DNA of 64,000 nt from Nonomuraea indica (lineage in GTDB: Bacteria > Actinomycetota > Actinomycetes > Streptosporangiales > Streptosporangiaceae), in NCBI RefSeq assembly GCF_002850745.1, contig NZ_KZ559480.1, positions 1 to 64,000 of the forward strand. Direction: 5' to 3'. A program made the position numbers and the translations under genes. Under the pieces are notes generated by a model. The model made no database searches. It was not told the origin of the DNA and saw only the letters and a program-made list of their open reading frames with translations. Shown here piece after piece: positions 17,307 to 26,763 of this stretch; positions within the stretch are counted from its first letter, which is position 1; every line of letters begins with the position of its first letter.

Positions 17307-18203
17307 ATGGACCCTCATCTGCTGCGCACCTTCGTCACCGTCGCCCGCACCGGCTCCTTCTCCGCCGCGGCCGCACAGCTCGGCTACACCCAGTCAGCGG
17401 TCTCCCAGCAGATCGCCGCCCTCGAAAGCGACCTCGGCCTGCCCCTGCTGCACCGCCGCCCCGTCACCCCCACCGAAGCCGGCGCCCGGCTGCTCGACCA
17501 CGCCGAACCCCTGCTGCTGCGCCTGCGCGCCGCCCGCGCCGACGTGCTGCGCACCGCCGCGACGCCCGCCCACCGGCTCACCCTCGCCGCCACACCGCTG
17601 GCGCTCAACGCCCGCCTCGCCGTACGGCTCGCCCGCGCCCGCGCCGCCCAGCCACGACTGGAGATCACCGTACGCACCTGCGCGCGCGAGGAGGTGGCCC
17701 GGCAGGTGACCGGCGGGGAGGCAGCGATGGGGCTGACCGACGGCATCGCCGCCCCCAGCGACCCCCTGCCGCCGCCCGACGCGGGCCCGATCACCATCGT
17801 CGGCGTGTCGGAGGAGAGCCTCGTCGTCGCCCTGCCCGCCGACCACCCGCTGGCCGACCGGCCGGGGCTGCGCCTGGCCGACCTCGTCGACGCCCGCTGG
17901 CTGCAGACCACGCTGTGCCCCGTGCAACGGCTGCGCCACCTGGCGGGCGACGGCTTCCCCGTGGCGCTCGACTACACCGGCGACGACGTGCACACCGTGC
18001 TCAACCTCGTCGCCGCCGGCCACGGGCTCACCCTGCTCCCCGCCTCCGTACTGGCCACGCCCGCCCCGGCCACCTCCGTACTGGCCACGCCCGCCGGCCG
18101 GGGCGTGCCGCTGTCGGCGCCCCGGCTGGTCCACCGGGTGGAACTGCTGCACGCCACCCTGCCCGCCGGCCCCGCCGCCCGCCTGGCAGCCGACCTGTCA
18201 TGA
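17307..18203 (+). CDS. LysR-type transcriptional regulator
   Basis: A 298-residue LTTR with the canonical N-terminal winged helix (residues 1-60: MDPHLLRTFVTVARTGSFS, YTQSAVSQQIAALE) and a periplasmic-binding-like effector domain. Near the C-terminus a 36-bp direct duplication of coding sequence (about 18044-18098) yields SVLATPAPATSVLATPAG, a slippage-like expansion. It diverges from the amidotransferase gene, the likely target. The effector is unknown. Confidence 0.9.
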   Translation: MDPHLLRTFVTVARTGSFSAAAAQLGYTQSAVSQQIAALESDLGLPLLHRRPVTPTEAGARLLDHAEPLLLRLRAARADVLRTAATPAHRLTLAATPLALNARLAVRLARARAAQPRLEITVRTCAREEVARQVTGGEAAMGLTDGIAAPSDPLPPPDAGPITIVGVSEESLVVALPADHPLADRPGLRLADLVDARWLQTTLCPVQRLRHLAGDGFPVALDYTGDDVHTVLNLVAAGHGLTLLPASVLATPAPATSVLATPAGRGVPLSAPRLVHRVELLHATLPAGPAARLAADLS

Positions 18204-18259
18204 CGACGCAGGAACCCCGACGCGGACCGCCCCGGACGCGGCCCGCCCCGGACGCGACC

Positions 18260-19723
18260 TCAGCCCTCGCCGGAGGTCCGCCACCCCGCCACCCCGCCCG
18301 GCACGGGCGCGTCCCCGTCGTACGGAGCCCGGGTGAACACGAACGTGTTGACATCCAGGTGATCAGCCGCCGCCCGCAGCGTCTCACCCGCGTAGTAGCC
18401 GTCCAACCCCACCCACGTCCCGTCCGCGCGCGGCACGAACCTCGACGCCCGGCCACCCCCGCCGACCGGCGCCAGCGACAGCCACCCGCCCGGCAGCAGC
18501 CGCAACGTGTACGGGGTCGGCCCCCAGTGCCACAACCCCGTCAACGCCAGCAACCCCGGATCGACCGCCGACGGCGCCCACTCCTCAGGCAGCCGCGGCT
18601 CGTACTCCTCCAGGATGTCCAGCAGATCCACCGTCAGCGAACGGCTCACCCCCGACGTCGTGTTGGCCAGATACAGCACCCCCACCCCGTCGGCCGGATC
18701 CGCCCACACCGTCGCCAGGAACCCCGGCATCGACCCCGTGTGCCCCGCCAGCCGGCGACCGGCATGCCGGGTCAGCTGCAGGCCGAGCCCGTACCCGCCG
18801 GTCCAGGCGTCACCGTCGTCCACCGTGGCCGGCTCCCGCATCTCCGCCAGCGTCTCCGCCGCCAGCACACCCCCCGTCTCACCCGCGCAGAACGCCGCCC
18901 ACCGCGCCAGGTCCGCGGCACTCGACCACAACTGCCCGGCCGGCGCCATCGCCGCCGCGTCATGCTCCGGCTCCGGTAGCAGCACGTCGGCGTACGGATG
19001 GACGGCATAACCGGTCGCGTGCGGAACCCGGGGCCGCTCGGTCGTGGCCCGCATCCCCAGCGGCTCCAGCACCTCCTCGCGCACCGCCTCCAGCCACGGC
19101 ACCCCCCGCAGCCGGGCGACCAGCTCGCCCAGCAGCGCGTACCCCACGTTGCTGTAGTGGTAGCGGCGGCCCGGCCGATGCCTGACGTGCCCGCCGTCCA
19201 GCCGCGCCATCAGCTCGGGCACCGCGACGCCGGGCGTGCGCTCCCACCACCCGGTCGGCGGCTCGGCGGTCAGCCCGCCGGTGTGCGACAGCAACTGCGC
19301 CACCGTCACCTCACCCATCAGCGTCTCGGGCAGATGCCGGCCGACCGGGTCGAGCAGGTCGAGCCGGCCCTCGTCACGCAGCCGCATCACCACCACCGCG
19401 ACCAGCGACTTGGTGATCGACCCCAGCCGGTACTGGGTACGCCAGGTCGGCCGCTCACCCTCCACCAGCCCCCGCGCCCCGAACCAGGCGACGCGGCCGT
19501 CACGCACGACCGCCGCGACGATCGACGGCACCCGGTTCTGCGCCTGTTCGACGGCCAGCCGCCGCAGCAGCGCCCGCCCGGTCGCCGCCCCCACCCAGCC
19601 CACGCCACCCTCCCGCGGACCGGCCCCCACCACGCCACCTGCCGTGCCGTCCGCTGTGCCGTTCGCCGTGCCCTCGGGGGAGTGGCCCGTCCCGTTCTCG
19701 CTCGCTCCGCGCCCTGCGTCCAT
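18260..19723 (-). CDS. Class C beta-lactamase-related serine hydrolase
   Basis: A 487-residue protein of the beta-lactamase/PBP4* family (DD-peptidase, esterase or lactamase). The catalytic motifs are SITK (Ser102-Lys105), YSN (190-192) and a late HTG (RLAGHTGSMPG). A C-terminal beta-rich domain of about 100 residues follows. No signal peptide is seen at the chosen ATG (19723). The first 45 residues are a low-complexity Gly/Thr-rich stretch, so a start further in is possible. It is probably a cytosolic esterase-type member, which is inference. Confidence 0.85.
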   Translation of the reverse strand: MDAGRGASENGTGHSPEGTANGTADGTAGGVVGAGPREGGVGWVGAATGRALLRRLAVEQAQNRVPSIVAAVVRDGRVAWFGARGLVEGERPTWRTQYRLGSITKSLVAVVVMRLRDEGRLDLLDPVGRHLPETLMGEVTVAQLLSHTGGLTAEPPTGWWERTPGVAVPELMARLDGGHVRHRPGRRYHYSNVGYALLGELVARLRGVPWLEAVREEVLEPLGMRATTERPRVPHATGYAVHPYADVLLPEPEHDAAAMAPAGQLWSSAADLARWAAFCAGETGGVLAAETLAEMREPATVDDGDAWTGGYGLGLQLTRHAGRRLAGHTGSMPGFLATVWADPADGVGVLYLANTTSGVSRSLTVDLLDILEEYEPRLPEEWAPSAVDPGLLALTGLWHWGPTPYTLRLLPGGWLSLAPVGGGGRASRFVPRADGTWVGLDGYYAGETLRAAADHLDVNTFVFTRAPYDGDAPVPGGVAGWRTSGEG

Positions 19724-19837
19724 GGCCGCACAGCCTAGCGCCGGCCCACCCGCCACCCACGATGATCGTCCCCACGCCGCCCCGAGCGCCGGCAGGTGCT
19801 CTACGCTGGCCCGGGAGAGGCGGACGGAGAGGTTGCG

Positions 19838-22063
19838 GTGAAGGCAGGCGCGGACCACCCCCCAGGCGTGGCACTGGACGCCGTACTCGAGCGCATCACC
19901 TACGCCAACGAGGAGACCGGCTACACGATCGCCCGGGTGGCGACCGAACGCTCCGGCTCCGAGCTGCTCACCGTCGTCGGCCCGCTGCTCGGCGCCCAGG
20001 TCGGCGAATCCCTGCGGCTGACCGGACGCTGGACCTCACACCCCCGCTATGGCCGCCAGTTCGAGGTGTGGTCCTACACCACCGTGCTGCCCGCCACCGT
20101 GCAGGGCATCCGCCGCTACCTCGGCTCGGGCCTCATCAAGGGCATCGGGCCGAAGATGGCCGAACGGATCGTCGACCACTTCGGCACCGACACCCTCGAC
20201 GTCATCGAGCAGAGCCCCGAACGCCTCGTCGAAGTGCCCGGCCTCGGCCCCAAACGCACCAAGATGATCGCCGCCGCCTGGGACGAACAGAAGATCATCA
20301 AAGAGGTAATGATCTTCCTGCAGGGCGTCGGCGTCTCCACCTCCATCGCCGTGCGCATCTTCAAGCAGTACGGCGAGACCTCCGTCACCGTCGTCCGCAC
20401 CACCCCCTACAAACTCGCCGACGACGTCTGGGGAATCGGCTTCAAGACCGCCGACACCATCGCCCAGGCCGTCGGCATCCCGCACGACAGCCCCGAACGC
20501 GTCAAAGCCGGCCTGCGCTACACCCTGTCCCAGGCCGCCGACGACGGCCACTGCTACCTGCCCGCCCCCAACCTCGTCGCCGACGCCGTCAAGATCCTCG
20601 ACGTGCCCGCCGACCTCGTCACCACCTGCCTCGACGAACTCGTCGCCGACGAAGGCGTCATCCGCGAGGCCGTCCCCGCCGGCGACAACACCGTCCCCGC
20701 CGTCTACCTCCTGCCCTTCCACCGCGCCGAAGTGTCCCTCGCCACCGGCCTGCTCACCCTGCTGCGCAGCGGCCACGACCGGCTCAAGACCTTCACCGAC
20801 GTCGACTGGGAACGCGCCGAGAGCTGGCTACGCCAACGCACCGGCGCCGACCTCGCCCCCGAACAACGCCAGGCCGTCCGCCTCGCCCTCACCGAGAAGG
20901 TCGCCGTCCTCACCGGCGGGCCGGGCTGCGGCAAGAGCTTCACCGTCCGCTCCATCGTCACCCTCGCCCGCGCCAAACGCGCCCGCGTCATCCTCGCCGC
21001 ACCCACCGGCCGCGCCGCCAAACGGCTGGCCGAACTCACCGGCCACGACGCCACCACCGTGCACCGCCTCCTGCAACTACGCCCCGGCGGCGAGGCCACC
21101 TTCGACCGCGACAACCCCCTCGACGCCGACCTCGTCGTCGTCGACGAAGCCTCCATGCTCGACCTGCTCCTGGCCAACAAACTCGTCAAAGCCGTCGCAC
21201 CCGGCACCCACCTGCTCTTCGTCGGCGACGTCGACCAGCTCCCCTCCGTCGGCGCCGGCGAGGTCCTCAAGGACCTGCTCGCCGCCGACGACATCCCCCG
21301 CGTACGCCTCACCCAGATCTTCCGCCAGGCCCAGGAATCCGGCGTCGTCGTCAACGCCCACCGCGTCAACACCGGCCGCCACCCCGTCCTGGAAGGCATG
21401 AAGGACTTCTTCCTCTTCCCCTGCGAGGAACCCGACGACATCGCCCGGATGACCGTCGACGTGGTCGCCCGCCGCATCCCCCGCAAGTTCGGCCTCGACG
21501 CCCGCCGCGACATCCAGGTCCTGGCCCCCATGCACCGCGGCGCCGCCGGCGCCGCCGCCCTCAACACCGCCCTGCAGGAAGCCCTCACCCCCGCCCGCGA
21601 CGGCATGCCCGAACGCCGCTACGGCGGCCGCGTCTTCCGCATCGGCGACAAGGTCACCCAACTACGCAACAACTACGACAAGGGCGCCGCCGGCGTCTTC
21701 AACGGCACCGTCGGCATCGTCGCCGACATCCGCCCCGACGAACACAAACTCACCGTCCTGACCGACGAGGACGAGAACGTCGACTACGCCTTCGACGAGC
21801 TCGACGAACTCGCCCACGCCTACGCCGTCTCCATCCACCGCTCCCAGGGCAGCGAATACCCCGCCGTCGTCATCCCCCTGGCCACCAGCGCCTGGATGAT
21901 GCTCCAGCGCAACCTCCTCTACACCGCCATCACCCGCGCCAAGCGCCTCGTCGTCATCGTCGGCTCCCGCCGTGCCCTGGCCCAGGCCATCCGCACCAAG
22001 GGCGCCGGCCGCAGGCACACCGGCCTCACCCACCGGCTCGCCGACCGCCCCGCCCCGCGCTGA
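19838..22063 (+). CDS. recD2: RecD2-like superfamily 1B DNA helicase
   Basis: A 741-residue RecD2/TraA-type ATP-dependent 5'-3' DNA helicase of typical RecD2 length. The N-terminal OB-like and helix-hairpin-helix region (IKGIGPKMAERIV, VPGLGPKRTKMI, about 90-150) precedes the motor. Walker A GGPGCGKS is at 360-367, motif II is VVDEASM, and the C-terminal motif includes AYAVSIHRSQGSEYPAVV. It stands without RecB or RecC, as RecD2 does. The GTG at 19838 with GGAGAGG upstream is preferred. Confidence 0.92.
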   Translation: MKAGADHPPGVALDAVLERITYANEETGYTIARVATERSGSELLTVVGPLLGAQVGESLRLTGRWTSHPRYGRQFEVWSYTTVLPATVQGIRRYLGSGLIKGIGPKMAERIVDHFGTDTLDVIEQSPERLVEVPGLGPKRTKMIAAAWDEQKIIKEVMIFLQGVGVSTSIAVRIFKQYGETSVTVVRTTPYKLADDVWGIGFKTADTIAQAVGIPHDSPERVKAGLRYTLSQAADDGHCYLPAPNLVADAVKILDVPADLVTTCLDELVADEGVIREAVPAGDNTVPAVYLLPFHRAEVSLATGLLTLLRSGHDRLKTFTDVDWERAESWLRQRTGADLAPEQRQAVRLALTEKVAVLTGGPGCGKSFTVRSIVTLARAKRARVILAAPTGRAAKRLAELTGHDATTVHRLLQLRPGGEATFDRDNPLDADLVVVDEASMLDLLLANKLVKAVAPGTHLLFVGDVDQLPSVGAGEVLKDLLAADDIPRVRLTQIFRQAQESGVVVNAHRVNTGRHPVLEGMKDFFLFPCEEPDDIARMTVDVVARRIPRKFGLDARRDIQVLAPMHRGAAGAAALNTALQEALTPARDGMPERRYGGRVFRIGDKVTQLRNNYDKGAAGVFNGTVGIVADIRPDEHKLTVLTDEDENVDYAFDELDELAHAYAVSIHRSQGSEYPAVVIPLATSAWMMLQRNLLYTAITRAKRLVVIVGSRRALAQAIRTKGAGRRHTGLTHRLADRPAPR

Positions 22064-22096
22064 CCGCACGCCCGCCGCCACAACCGGCCCCCTTAC

Positions 22097-22139
22097 CACT
22101 TGTTGACGTCGCCTGACCTGCGAATGACCTCAACAAGTG
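22097..22139. repeat. 10-bp inverted repeat between recD2 and the L,D-transpeptidase gene
   Basis: Arms CACTTGTTGA (22097-22106) and TCAACAAGTG (22130-22139) are perfect inverse complements 23 bases apart. The site is 34 bases after recD2 and about 100 bases before the transpeptidase start. With no U tract it is more likely an operator or promoter element for the transpeptidase than a terminator. The following 60 bases are AT-rich and probably hold the promoter. Confidence 0.5.
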
Positions 22140-22240
22140 ATGGAAACGTGACCGAACTCTCCCAAATGATTCCGCGTCATACATGTACGAGCATTAAGGT
22201 TTTTTGGGAGCACTTTGCTGCCATGGGGGAGAGGACTGTC

Positions 22241-23431
22241 TTGAACATCGCGCCACGCTGGAGCAAGCCCACAGCCGGCATCGCACTGCTGGCCGCAGCC
22301 GCCCTGACGGCTTCATGCTCGGGCGGCAACCCCGTCACGGGCGGCTCCGGCGCGCCCGACGCCACCACCTCCGCCACCCCCCAGGCACCCACCATCACCA
22401 TCACACCCGCCGAAGGCAGCAAGAAGGTCAGCCCCGACAAGAAGATCGTCGTCACCGCGGCCGGGGGGACGCTCGACGAGGTCACCATCGAAGGCGGCGA
22501 CGACCAGGTCACCGGCGCGTACAACGCCGACAAGACCCGCTGGATCAGCAAGGGCACCCTCCAGCCCGCCACCTCCTACAAGGTCACCGCCAAAGCCGGC
22601 ACCACCACCACCGCCGGCCAGTTCACCACCCTCAAGCCCGAACGCGAACTCAAGGTCGCCGACGTCACCCCCAACCGCAAGGGCGAGAAGATCGGCGTCG
22701 GCGCCCCCATCATCGTCACCTTCAACCAGCCCGTCACCGAGAAGGCCGCCGTCGAACGCGCCCTCCAGGTCGAAGCCGAAAAACCCGTCAAGGGCGCCTG
22801 GCGATGGATCAACGACACCGTCGTCATCTACCGCACCGCCACCTACTGGCCCGCCCACCAGAAAGTCACCTTCACCGCCGACCTGTCCGGCGTCAAAGCC
22901 GGCAAAGACACCTACGGCGTCGAGGACTACGACACCACCCTCACCATCGGCGCCAAGGTCATCAGCAAGGTCGACGTCGACAAGAAGATGATGTGGGTCT
23001 ACAAGGACGGCAAACGCGTCAAGACCATGCGCATCAGCGCCGGCATGGGCACCACCCGCGAATACACCACCACCTCCGGCGTCCACCTCACCATGGAGCG
23101 CGCCAACCCCGTCCGCATGATCTCCCCGGGCCGCAAGAAGGGCGACCCCGGCTACTACGACGTCATGATCAACCACGCCGTCCGCATCTCCAACTCCGGC
23201 GAATACGTCCACGCCAAGGACAACGTCTGGGCCCAAGGCGTACGCAACGTCAGCCACGGCTGCGTCAACGCCCGCCCCGACCAGGCCAAATGGTTCCACG
23301 ACACCATGCAGCGCGGCGACGTCGTCGACATCACCGGCACCGACCGCGCCCTCGAATGGAACAACGGCTGGGGCTTCTGGCAGATGTCCTTCAACCAGTG
23401 GAAGAAGGGCAGCGCCATCAAGGAGCCGTGA
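22241..23431 (+). CDS. L,D-transpeptidase lipoprotein (YkuD domain with Ig-like domains)
   Basis: A 396-residue exported lipoprotein that should form 3-3 peptidoglycan cross-links. The signal peptide ends in a lipobox, LTASC (Cys26). One or two Ig-like domains (about 50-215) precede the YkuD catalytic domain, whose SHGCVNAR motif carries His339 and the nucleophile Cys341. The C-terminal WNNGWGFWQMSFNQW resembles mycobacterial Ldt proteins. The TTG at 22241 is chosen because GGGGAGAGG precedes it by seven bases; the ATG at 22223 is the alternative. Confidence 0.9.
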   Translation: MNIAPRWSKPTAGIALLAAAALTASCSGGNPVTGGSGAPDATTSATPQAPTITITPAEGSKKVSPDKKIVVTAAGGTLDEVTIEGGDDQVTGAYNADKTRWISKGTLQPATSYKVTAKAGTTTTAGQFTTLKPERELKVADVTPNRKGEKIGVGAPIIVTFNQPVTEKAAVERALQVEAEKPVKGAWRWINDTVVIYRTATYWPAHQKVTFTADLSGVKAGKDTYGVEDYDTTLTIGAKVISKVDVDKKMMWVYKDGKRVKTMRISAGMGTTREYTTTSGVHLTMERANPVRMISPGRKKGDPGYYDVMINHAVRISNSGEYVHAKDNVWAQGVRNVSHGCVNARPDQAKWFHDTMQRGDVVDITGTDRALEWNNGWGFWQMSFNQWKKGSAIKEP

Positions 23432-23496
23432 CCCGGCCCCACCCTGGCGGCCGCACCGCCGCACCGGCCGCCAGGACACCAACCCCGCGCCCAGCC

Positions 23497-23994
23497 CTAC
23501 AACCGCCGCTCCAGCACCATCCCCGGCCACTCACCGACCGAGAACGGCGCCACCCGCGCAAACCCGCACTCCTCGTAGTAACGCACCAGCCGCCCATCAC
23601 CACCGGCATAGCAGTCCACCCGCAGCAACCCCACCCCGCGCCGCACCGCCTCATCGGCCGACCACTCCAGCAGCGCACGCCCCACCCCACGGCCCGCGAA
23701 CCGCCGGTCGATCACCAAGGCCTGCACATACAACTCAGGCTCCACCGCCGCCGGCACATACCCGTGCGCCGCCCCCACCACCACACACCCCGCCGGCGCA
23801 CCCTCCACCTCGGCGATGCGCATCCCGCCACCCTCGGCCCAGCCCCGCACCTGCTCGGTCCGCCGCTCATCACCGGTGAACGGCCGGCTGCCCCACTGGC
23901 CCTCCCGGCCACGACCCACCAGGAACTCGACCGCACCGTCGAACATCGACAGCACCGCGCCGACATCACCCACGCCACCCTCACGGATCATCAT
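23497..23994 (-). CDS. GNAT family N-acetyltransferase
   Basis: A 165-residue single-domain GNAT enzyme. Acetyl-CoA binding motif A is seen in ALVIDRRFAGRGVGRALLEW (Q/RxxGxG/A), followed by LLRVDCYAGGDGRLVRYYEECGF as motif B. The acceptor substrate cannot be predicted. It shares its strand with the methyltransferase gene nine bases upstream and is probably co-transcribed with it. Confidence 0.85.
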   Translation of the reverse strand: MMIREGGVGDVGAVLSMFDGAVEFLVGRGREGQWGSRPFTGDERRTEQVRGWAEGGGMRIAEVEGAPAGCVVVGAAHGYVPAAVEPELYVQALVIDRRFAGRGVGRALLEWSADEAVRRGVGLLRVDCYAGGDGRLVRYYEECGFARVAPFSVGEWPGMVLERRL

Positions 23995-24003
23995 CCGCTC
24001 AGG

Positions 24004-24813
24004 CTAGACCACCCCCGCACCCCGCCGGGTTCCCACCACCACCAGGTACGGACGAGGCTGCCGCACCCCGTCACCCACCCGGAAACCCTCGTAGAAACCC
24101 ACGAAAGCCCGCCGCAACTCCTCCCGCCGCTCCGGCCCCAACCCCTCCGCCAGCACCCGCGTCGGCCCGTACACCGTCGAGAACAGCTCCCACACCTCCT
24201 CACCCGACCCCGACACCTGCGGCGCGTCCCCCTCCTCGAACCGCAACGCGAACGCCTCCCCGAGACGCTCCTCCACATACGCACGATCACCCCACCGGAA
24301 CGGAGACCCCACACCCGGCGGCGGCTCCGGCATGAACGCCGCCATCACCCGGAACATGTCCACCACCCCCCGCTCCGCACTCCAATGACCCAGCACCAAC
24401 CGGCCACCCGGCCGGCACACCCGCGCCAGCTCACGCGCCACCGCCCCATGATCCGGCGCGAAGATCGACCCCACACTCGACACCACCACGTCGAAAGCGG
24501 CATCCCCGTACGGCAACGCCTCCGCGTCACCCACCTCGTACCGGATCGACAGCCCCTCCTCAGCCGCCAGCCGCCGCGCCGTCTCCACCAGCGCCGGCGC
24601 CAGATCGACCCCCGTCACCTCCGCACCCGCCCGCGCCAGCCGCACCGCCAACGCCCCCGTGCCCGTGGCCACGTCCAGCACCCGCTCCCCGGGCCGCACC
24701 CCCGCCACCGCCGCCACATGATCCAGCAACGGCCGGTAATGCTCGGGCAGCCGCTCGTACGGACCCGCACCCCACACCACGCTCTGCCGCTTCTTCAGCT
24801 CCTCGAACCCCAT
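24004..24813 (-). CDS. Class I SAM-dependent methyltransferase
   Basis: A 269-residue Methyltransf_11/25-type enzyme. The SAM-binding motif I VLDVATGTGAL is at about 43-53, with an acidic motif II in TGVDLAPALVE and YEVGDAEALPY as the post-II segment. The ATG at 24813 is preceded by GGAGGAG at good spacing. It is related to ubiquinone/menaquinone-type methyltransferases, but the substrate is not evident. The following GNAT gene starts 10 bases after its stop. Confidence 0.85.
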   Translation of the reverse strand: MGFEELKKRQSVVWGAGPYERLPEHYRPLLDHVAAVAGVRPGERVLDVATGTGALAVRLARAGAEVTGVDLAPALVETARRLAAEEGLSIRYEVGDAEALPYGDAAFDVVVSSVGSIFAPDHGAVARELARVCRPGGRLVLGHWSAERGVVDMFRVMAAFMPEPPPGVGSPFRWGDRAYVEERLGEAFALRFEEGDAPQVSGSGEEVWELFSTVYGPTRVLAEGLGPERREELRRAFVGFYEGFRVGDGVRQPRPYLVVVGTRRGAGVV

Positions 24814-24920
24814 GCCCCCGGCTCCTCCCGGCGCCCCCCGGCGAGCCGGACCGCTCACCGCACGGGGGAGCGCCACCCAAGCAGCGCCCTTCCCACCTGC
24901 GGCGACACAGAAACGCACCC

Positions 24921-25649
24921 TCAGCCGCACACCGCCCGCGCCAGCGGCGTCCCCGCCCCCGCATCCAGCGGAGCCGTCAACGGCACCGGGAACTGCGCCA
25001 TGAACCTCGGCCGCGTACCCGCATGAGCCTGCGCCGCGTGCACCGTGAACGGATGCACCAGATACGCATCACCCGGCACCCCCGTCGCGAACGCCAACGG
25101 CCGCCCCTGGCTCGCCTCGTCCACCAACGGACCCGCCACGAACGGATCCAGCACCTCACCGACCGGCAGCACCCCCGCCACATCCCGCTGCGAACCCACC
25201 CGGATCCGCGTCGGCGCGTCGTCCGCCCCCACCTCCGACAGCAACAACAACACCAGCATCGTCTCCGGCCGCCCGCTCACCCCCCACGCCCCGTCAGGCA
25301 GAGCGGTGTTGGCGTCGATGTGCCAGCCGCAGTCACCAGCCGGCGGCAACCGCGGAAACCGCACCGGAATGTTGCCGATCGCCCCACGCGGCACCCAACC
25401 GCCCGCACCGGCCAGCAGATCCAGCGCACCACTCAGCCGCGCACTCCGCACCATCGACCCGAACGGCCCCTCACCCGTCAGATCCGCCGTCCACACCACC
25501 GGCTCCCGCCACCCCGACGGGTCGTCAGGGGACAGGCCGATGCGCCGCCACAACAACGCCCGCCCCTCATCAGCCACCTCACGCGGCACCACCGACTCCA
25601 GCTTCACGAAACCGTCGGCCACGAACCGATCCACATCGATGATCTGCAT
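24921..25649 (-). CDS. Phytanoyl-CoA dioxygenase (PhyH) family oxygenase
   Basis: A 242-residue Fe(II)/2-oxoglutarate oxygenase. The iron-binding facial triad is His110-x-Asp112 (GWHIDAN) and a distal His, probably His204 in FTVHAAQAH, followed by Arg213 in GTRPRF for 2-oxoglutarate. Members hydroxylate lipids, amino acids or secondary metabolites; no substrate can be assigned. The start ATG at 25649 lacks a good ribosome site; a GTG three codons upstream is possible. Confidence 0.8.
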   Translation of the reverse strand: MQIIDVDRFVADGFVKLESVVPREVADEGRALLWRRIGLSPDDPSGWREPVVWTADLTGEGPFGSMVRSARLSGALDLLAGAGGWVPRGAIGNIPVRFPRLPPAGDCGWHIDANTALPDGAWGVSGRPETMLVLLLLSEVGADDAPTRIRVGSQRDVAGVLPVGEVLDPFVAGPLVDEASQGRPLAFATGVPGDAYLVHPFTVHAAQAHAGTRPRFMAQFPVPLTAPLDAGAGTPLARAVCG

Positions 25650-25703
25650 GCCCGACACGCTAACAGCGCCGTCCACCGGTTTTCCCGGCCCGCACGCCCC
25701 GGA

Positions 25704-26678
25704 TCAGACCAGCGACAACTGCGGGAACCGCGGCCCCCGCACCACCGGCTCCGGCGCCCCGCACCGCAACCCGTACAGCCGGCACAACTGCTCGATCTGC
25801 CCCGTGATGCGCCCCTCGTAATCGGCCGACGGCAACCCCGCCCGGTCGTACAGCTCCTCGTAACGACCCACCAGACGCGGATGCGCCTCACCCAGCCACG
25901 CCACGAACCAGGCCCGCGTCGCCGGCGGCAACCGCAGCACCACCGGCTCCACCGCACCCGCACCCGTCGCCGCGATCCGCCGCACCGTCGCCGCCAGCTG
26001 GTCGGCCGCGTCACTGAGCAGCGGCAGCACCGGCGACATCAGCACCCGGCACGCCACCCCCGCCTCCACCAGCGCCGACACCAGCTCCAGCCGCGCCTGC
26101 GCACCCACCGCGCCCGGCTCCACCGCACGCCGGATCCGCTCGTCGACGAACGCGATCGACACCGCCACCTGCGCCCCCGCCTCCGCCAGCACCGCCGCGT
26201 CACGCAACACCAGCGGGCTCTTGGTGTAGACGGTGAACGGCACCGCCGCCTCACCCAGCGCCCCGATGACCCCCGGCATCAACCGGTAGACCTCCTCGGC
26301 CGGCTGGTAGCAGTCACCCGTCACGCCGACCGCCAGCGGCTCACCCGCCCAGCGCCCCAGCTCCGCCCGCAACCGCTCCACCGCGTTGGGCTTGACCACC
26401 ACCCGGGTGTCGAAATCACGGCCCGTGTCCAACCCCAGCTTCGCGTGCCCCGCCCGGGCGCCACAGCCCAGGCAGGCATGAGCGCACCCCCGGTAGGGGG
26501 AGACCGCCCACCGCTGCGCGACGCCCGCCGCCAGCGGCACCCGCTCGATCATCGTGCGGGCCTGCGTCTCGTAGAAACCGTCGCGCCACACCGCCCGCCG
26601 CTCGATCAGCGGACGATCGTCGGATGCGTCCACCAGCGAAAGCGCGTCCCAACCCACACCCTCCAGTGGAACACGCAT
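25704..26678 (-). CDS. Radical SAM protein of the Rv2578c/SplB-like type
   Basis: A 324-residue radical SAM protein. The cluster-binding cysteines are Cys65, Cys69 and Cys72 in YRGCAHACLGCGAR, followed by the characteristic GRDFDTRVVVKPNA segment and VGVTGDCYQPAE. The residue before the third cysteine, normally aromatic, is Gly71 here, which is unusual. The family is widespread in actinobacteria and of unknown function. The ATG at 26678 has GGGAG upstream. Confidence 0.85.
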   Translation of the reverse strand: MRVPLEGVGWDALSLVDASDDRPLIERRAVWRDGFYETQARTMIERVPLAAGVAQRWAVSPYRGCAHACLGCGARAGHAKLGLDTGRDFDTRVVVKPNAVERLRAELGRWAGEPLAVGVTGDCYQPAEEVYRLMPGVIGALGEAAVPFTVYTKSPLVLRDAAVLAEAGAQVAVSIAFVDERIRRAVEPGAVGAQARLELVSALVEAGVACRVLMSPVLPLLSDAADQLAATVRRIAATGAGAVEPVVLRLPPATRAWFVAWLGEAHPRLVGRYEELYDRAGLPSADYEGRITGQIEQLCRLYGLRCGAPEPVVRGPRFPQLSLV

Positions 26679-26727
26679 TCGACTCCCTTTCAAGCGCTTC
26701 CCCCCGCCTCCCACCACCCCCATAAAC

Positions 26728-26743
26728 TGGTACGCACGTACCA
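26728..26743. promoter_or_regulatory. Palindromic operator of the SMR pump operon
   Basis: TGGTACG-CA-CGTACCA is a 7-bp inverted repeat with a two-base spacer. It directly follows a CATAAACT patch that can serve as a -10 region, and lies 20 bases before the pump start. The TetR protein encoded downstream in the same operon is the natural candidate to bind here. Confidence 0.65.
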
Positions 26744-26763
26744 CTCCGCGCAAGGAGGCCACC

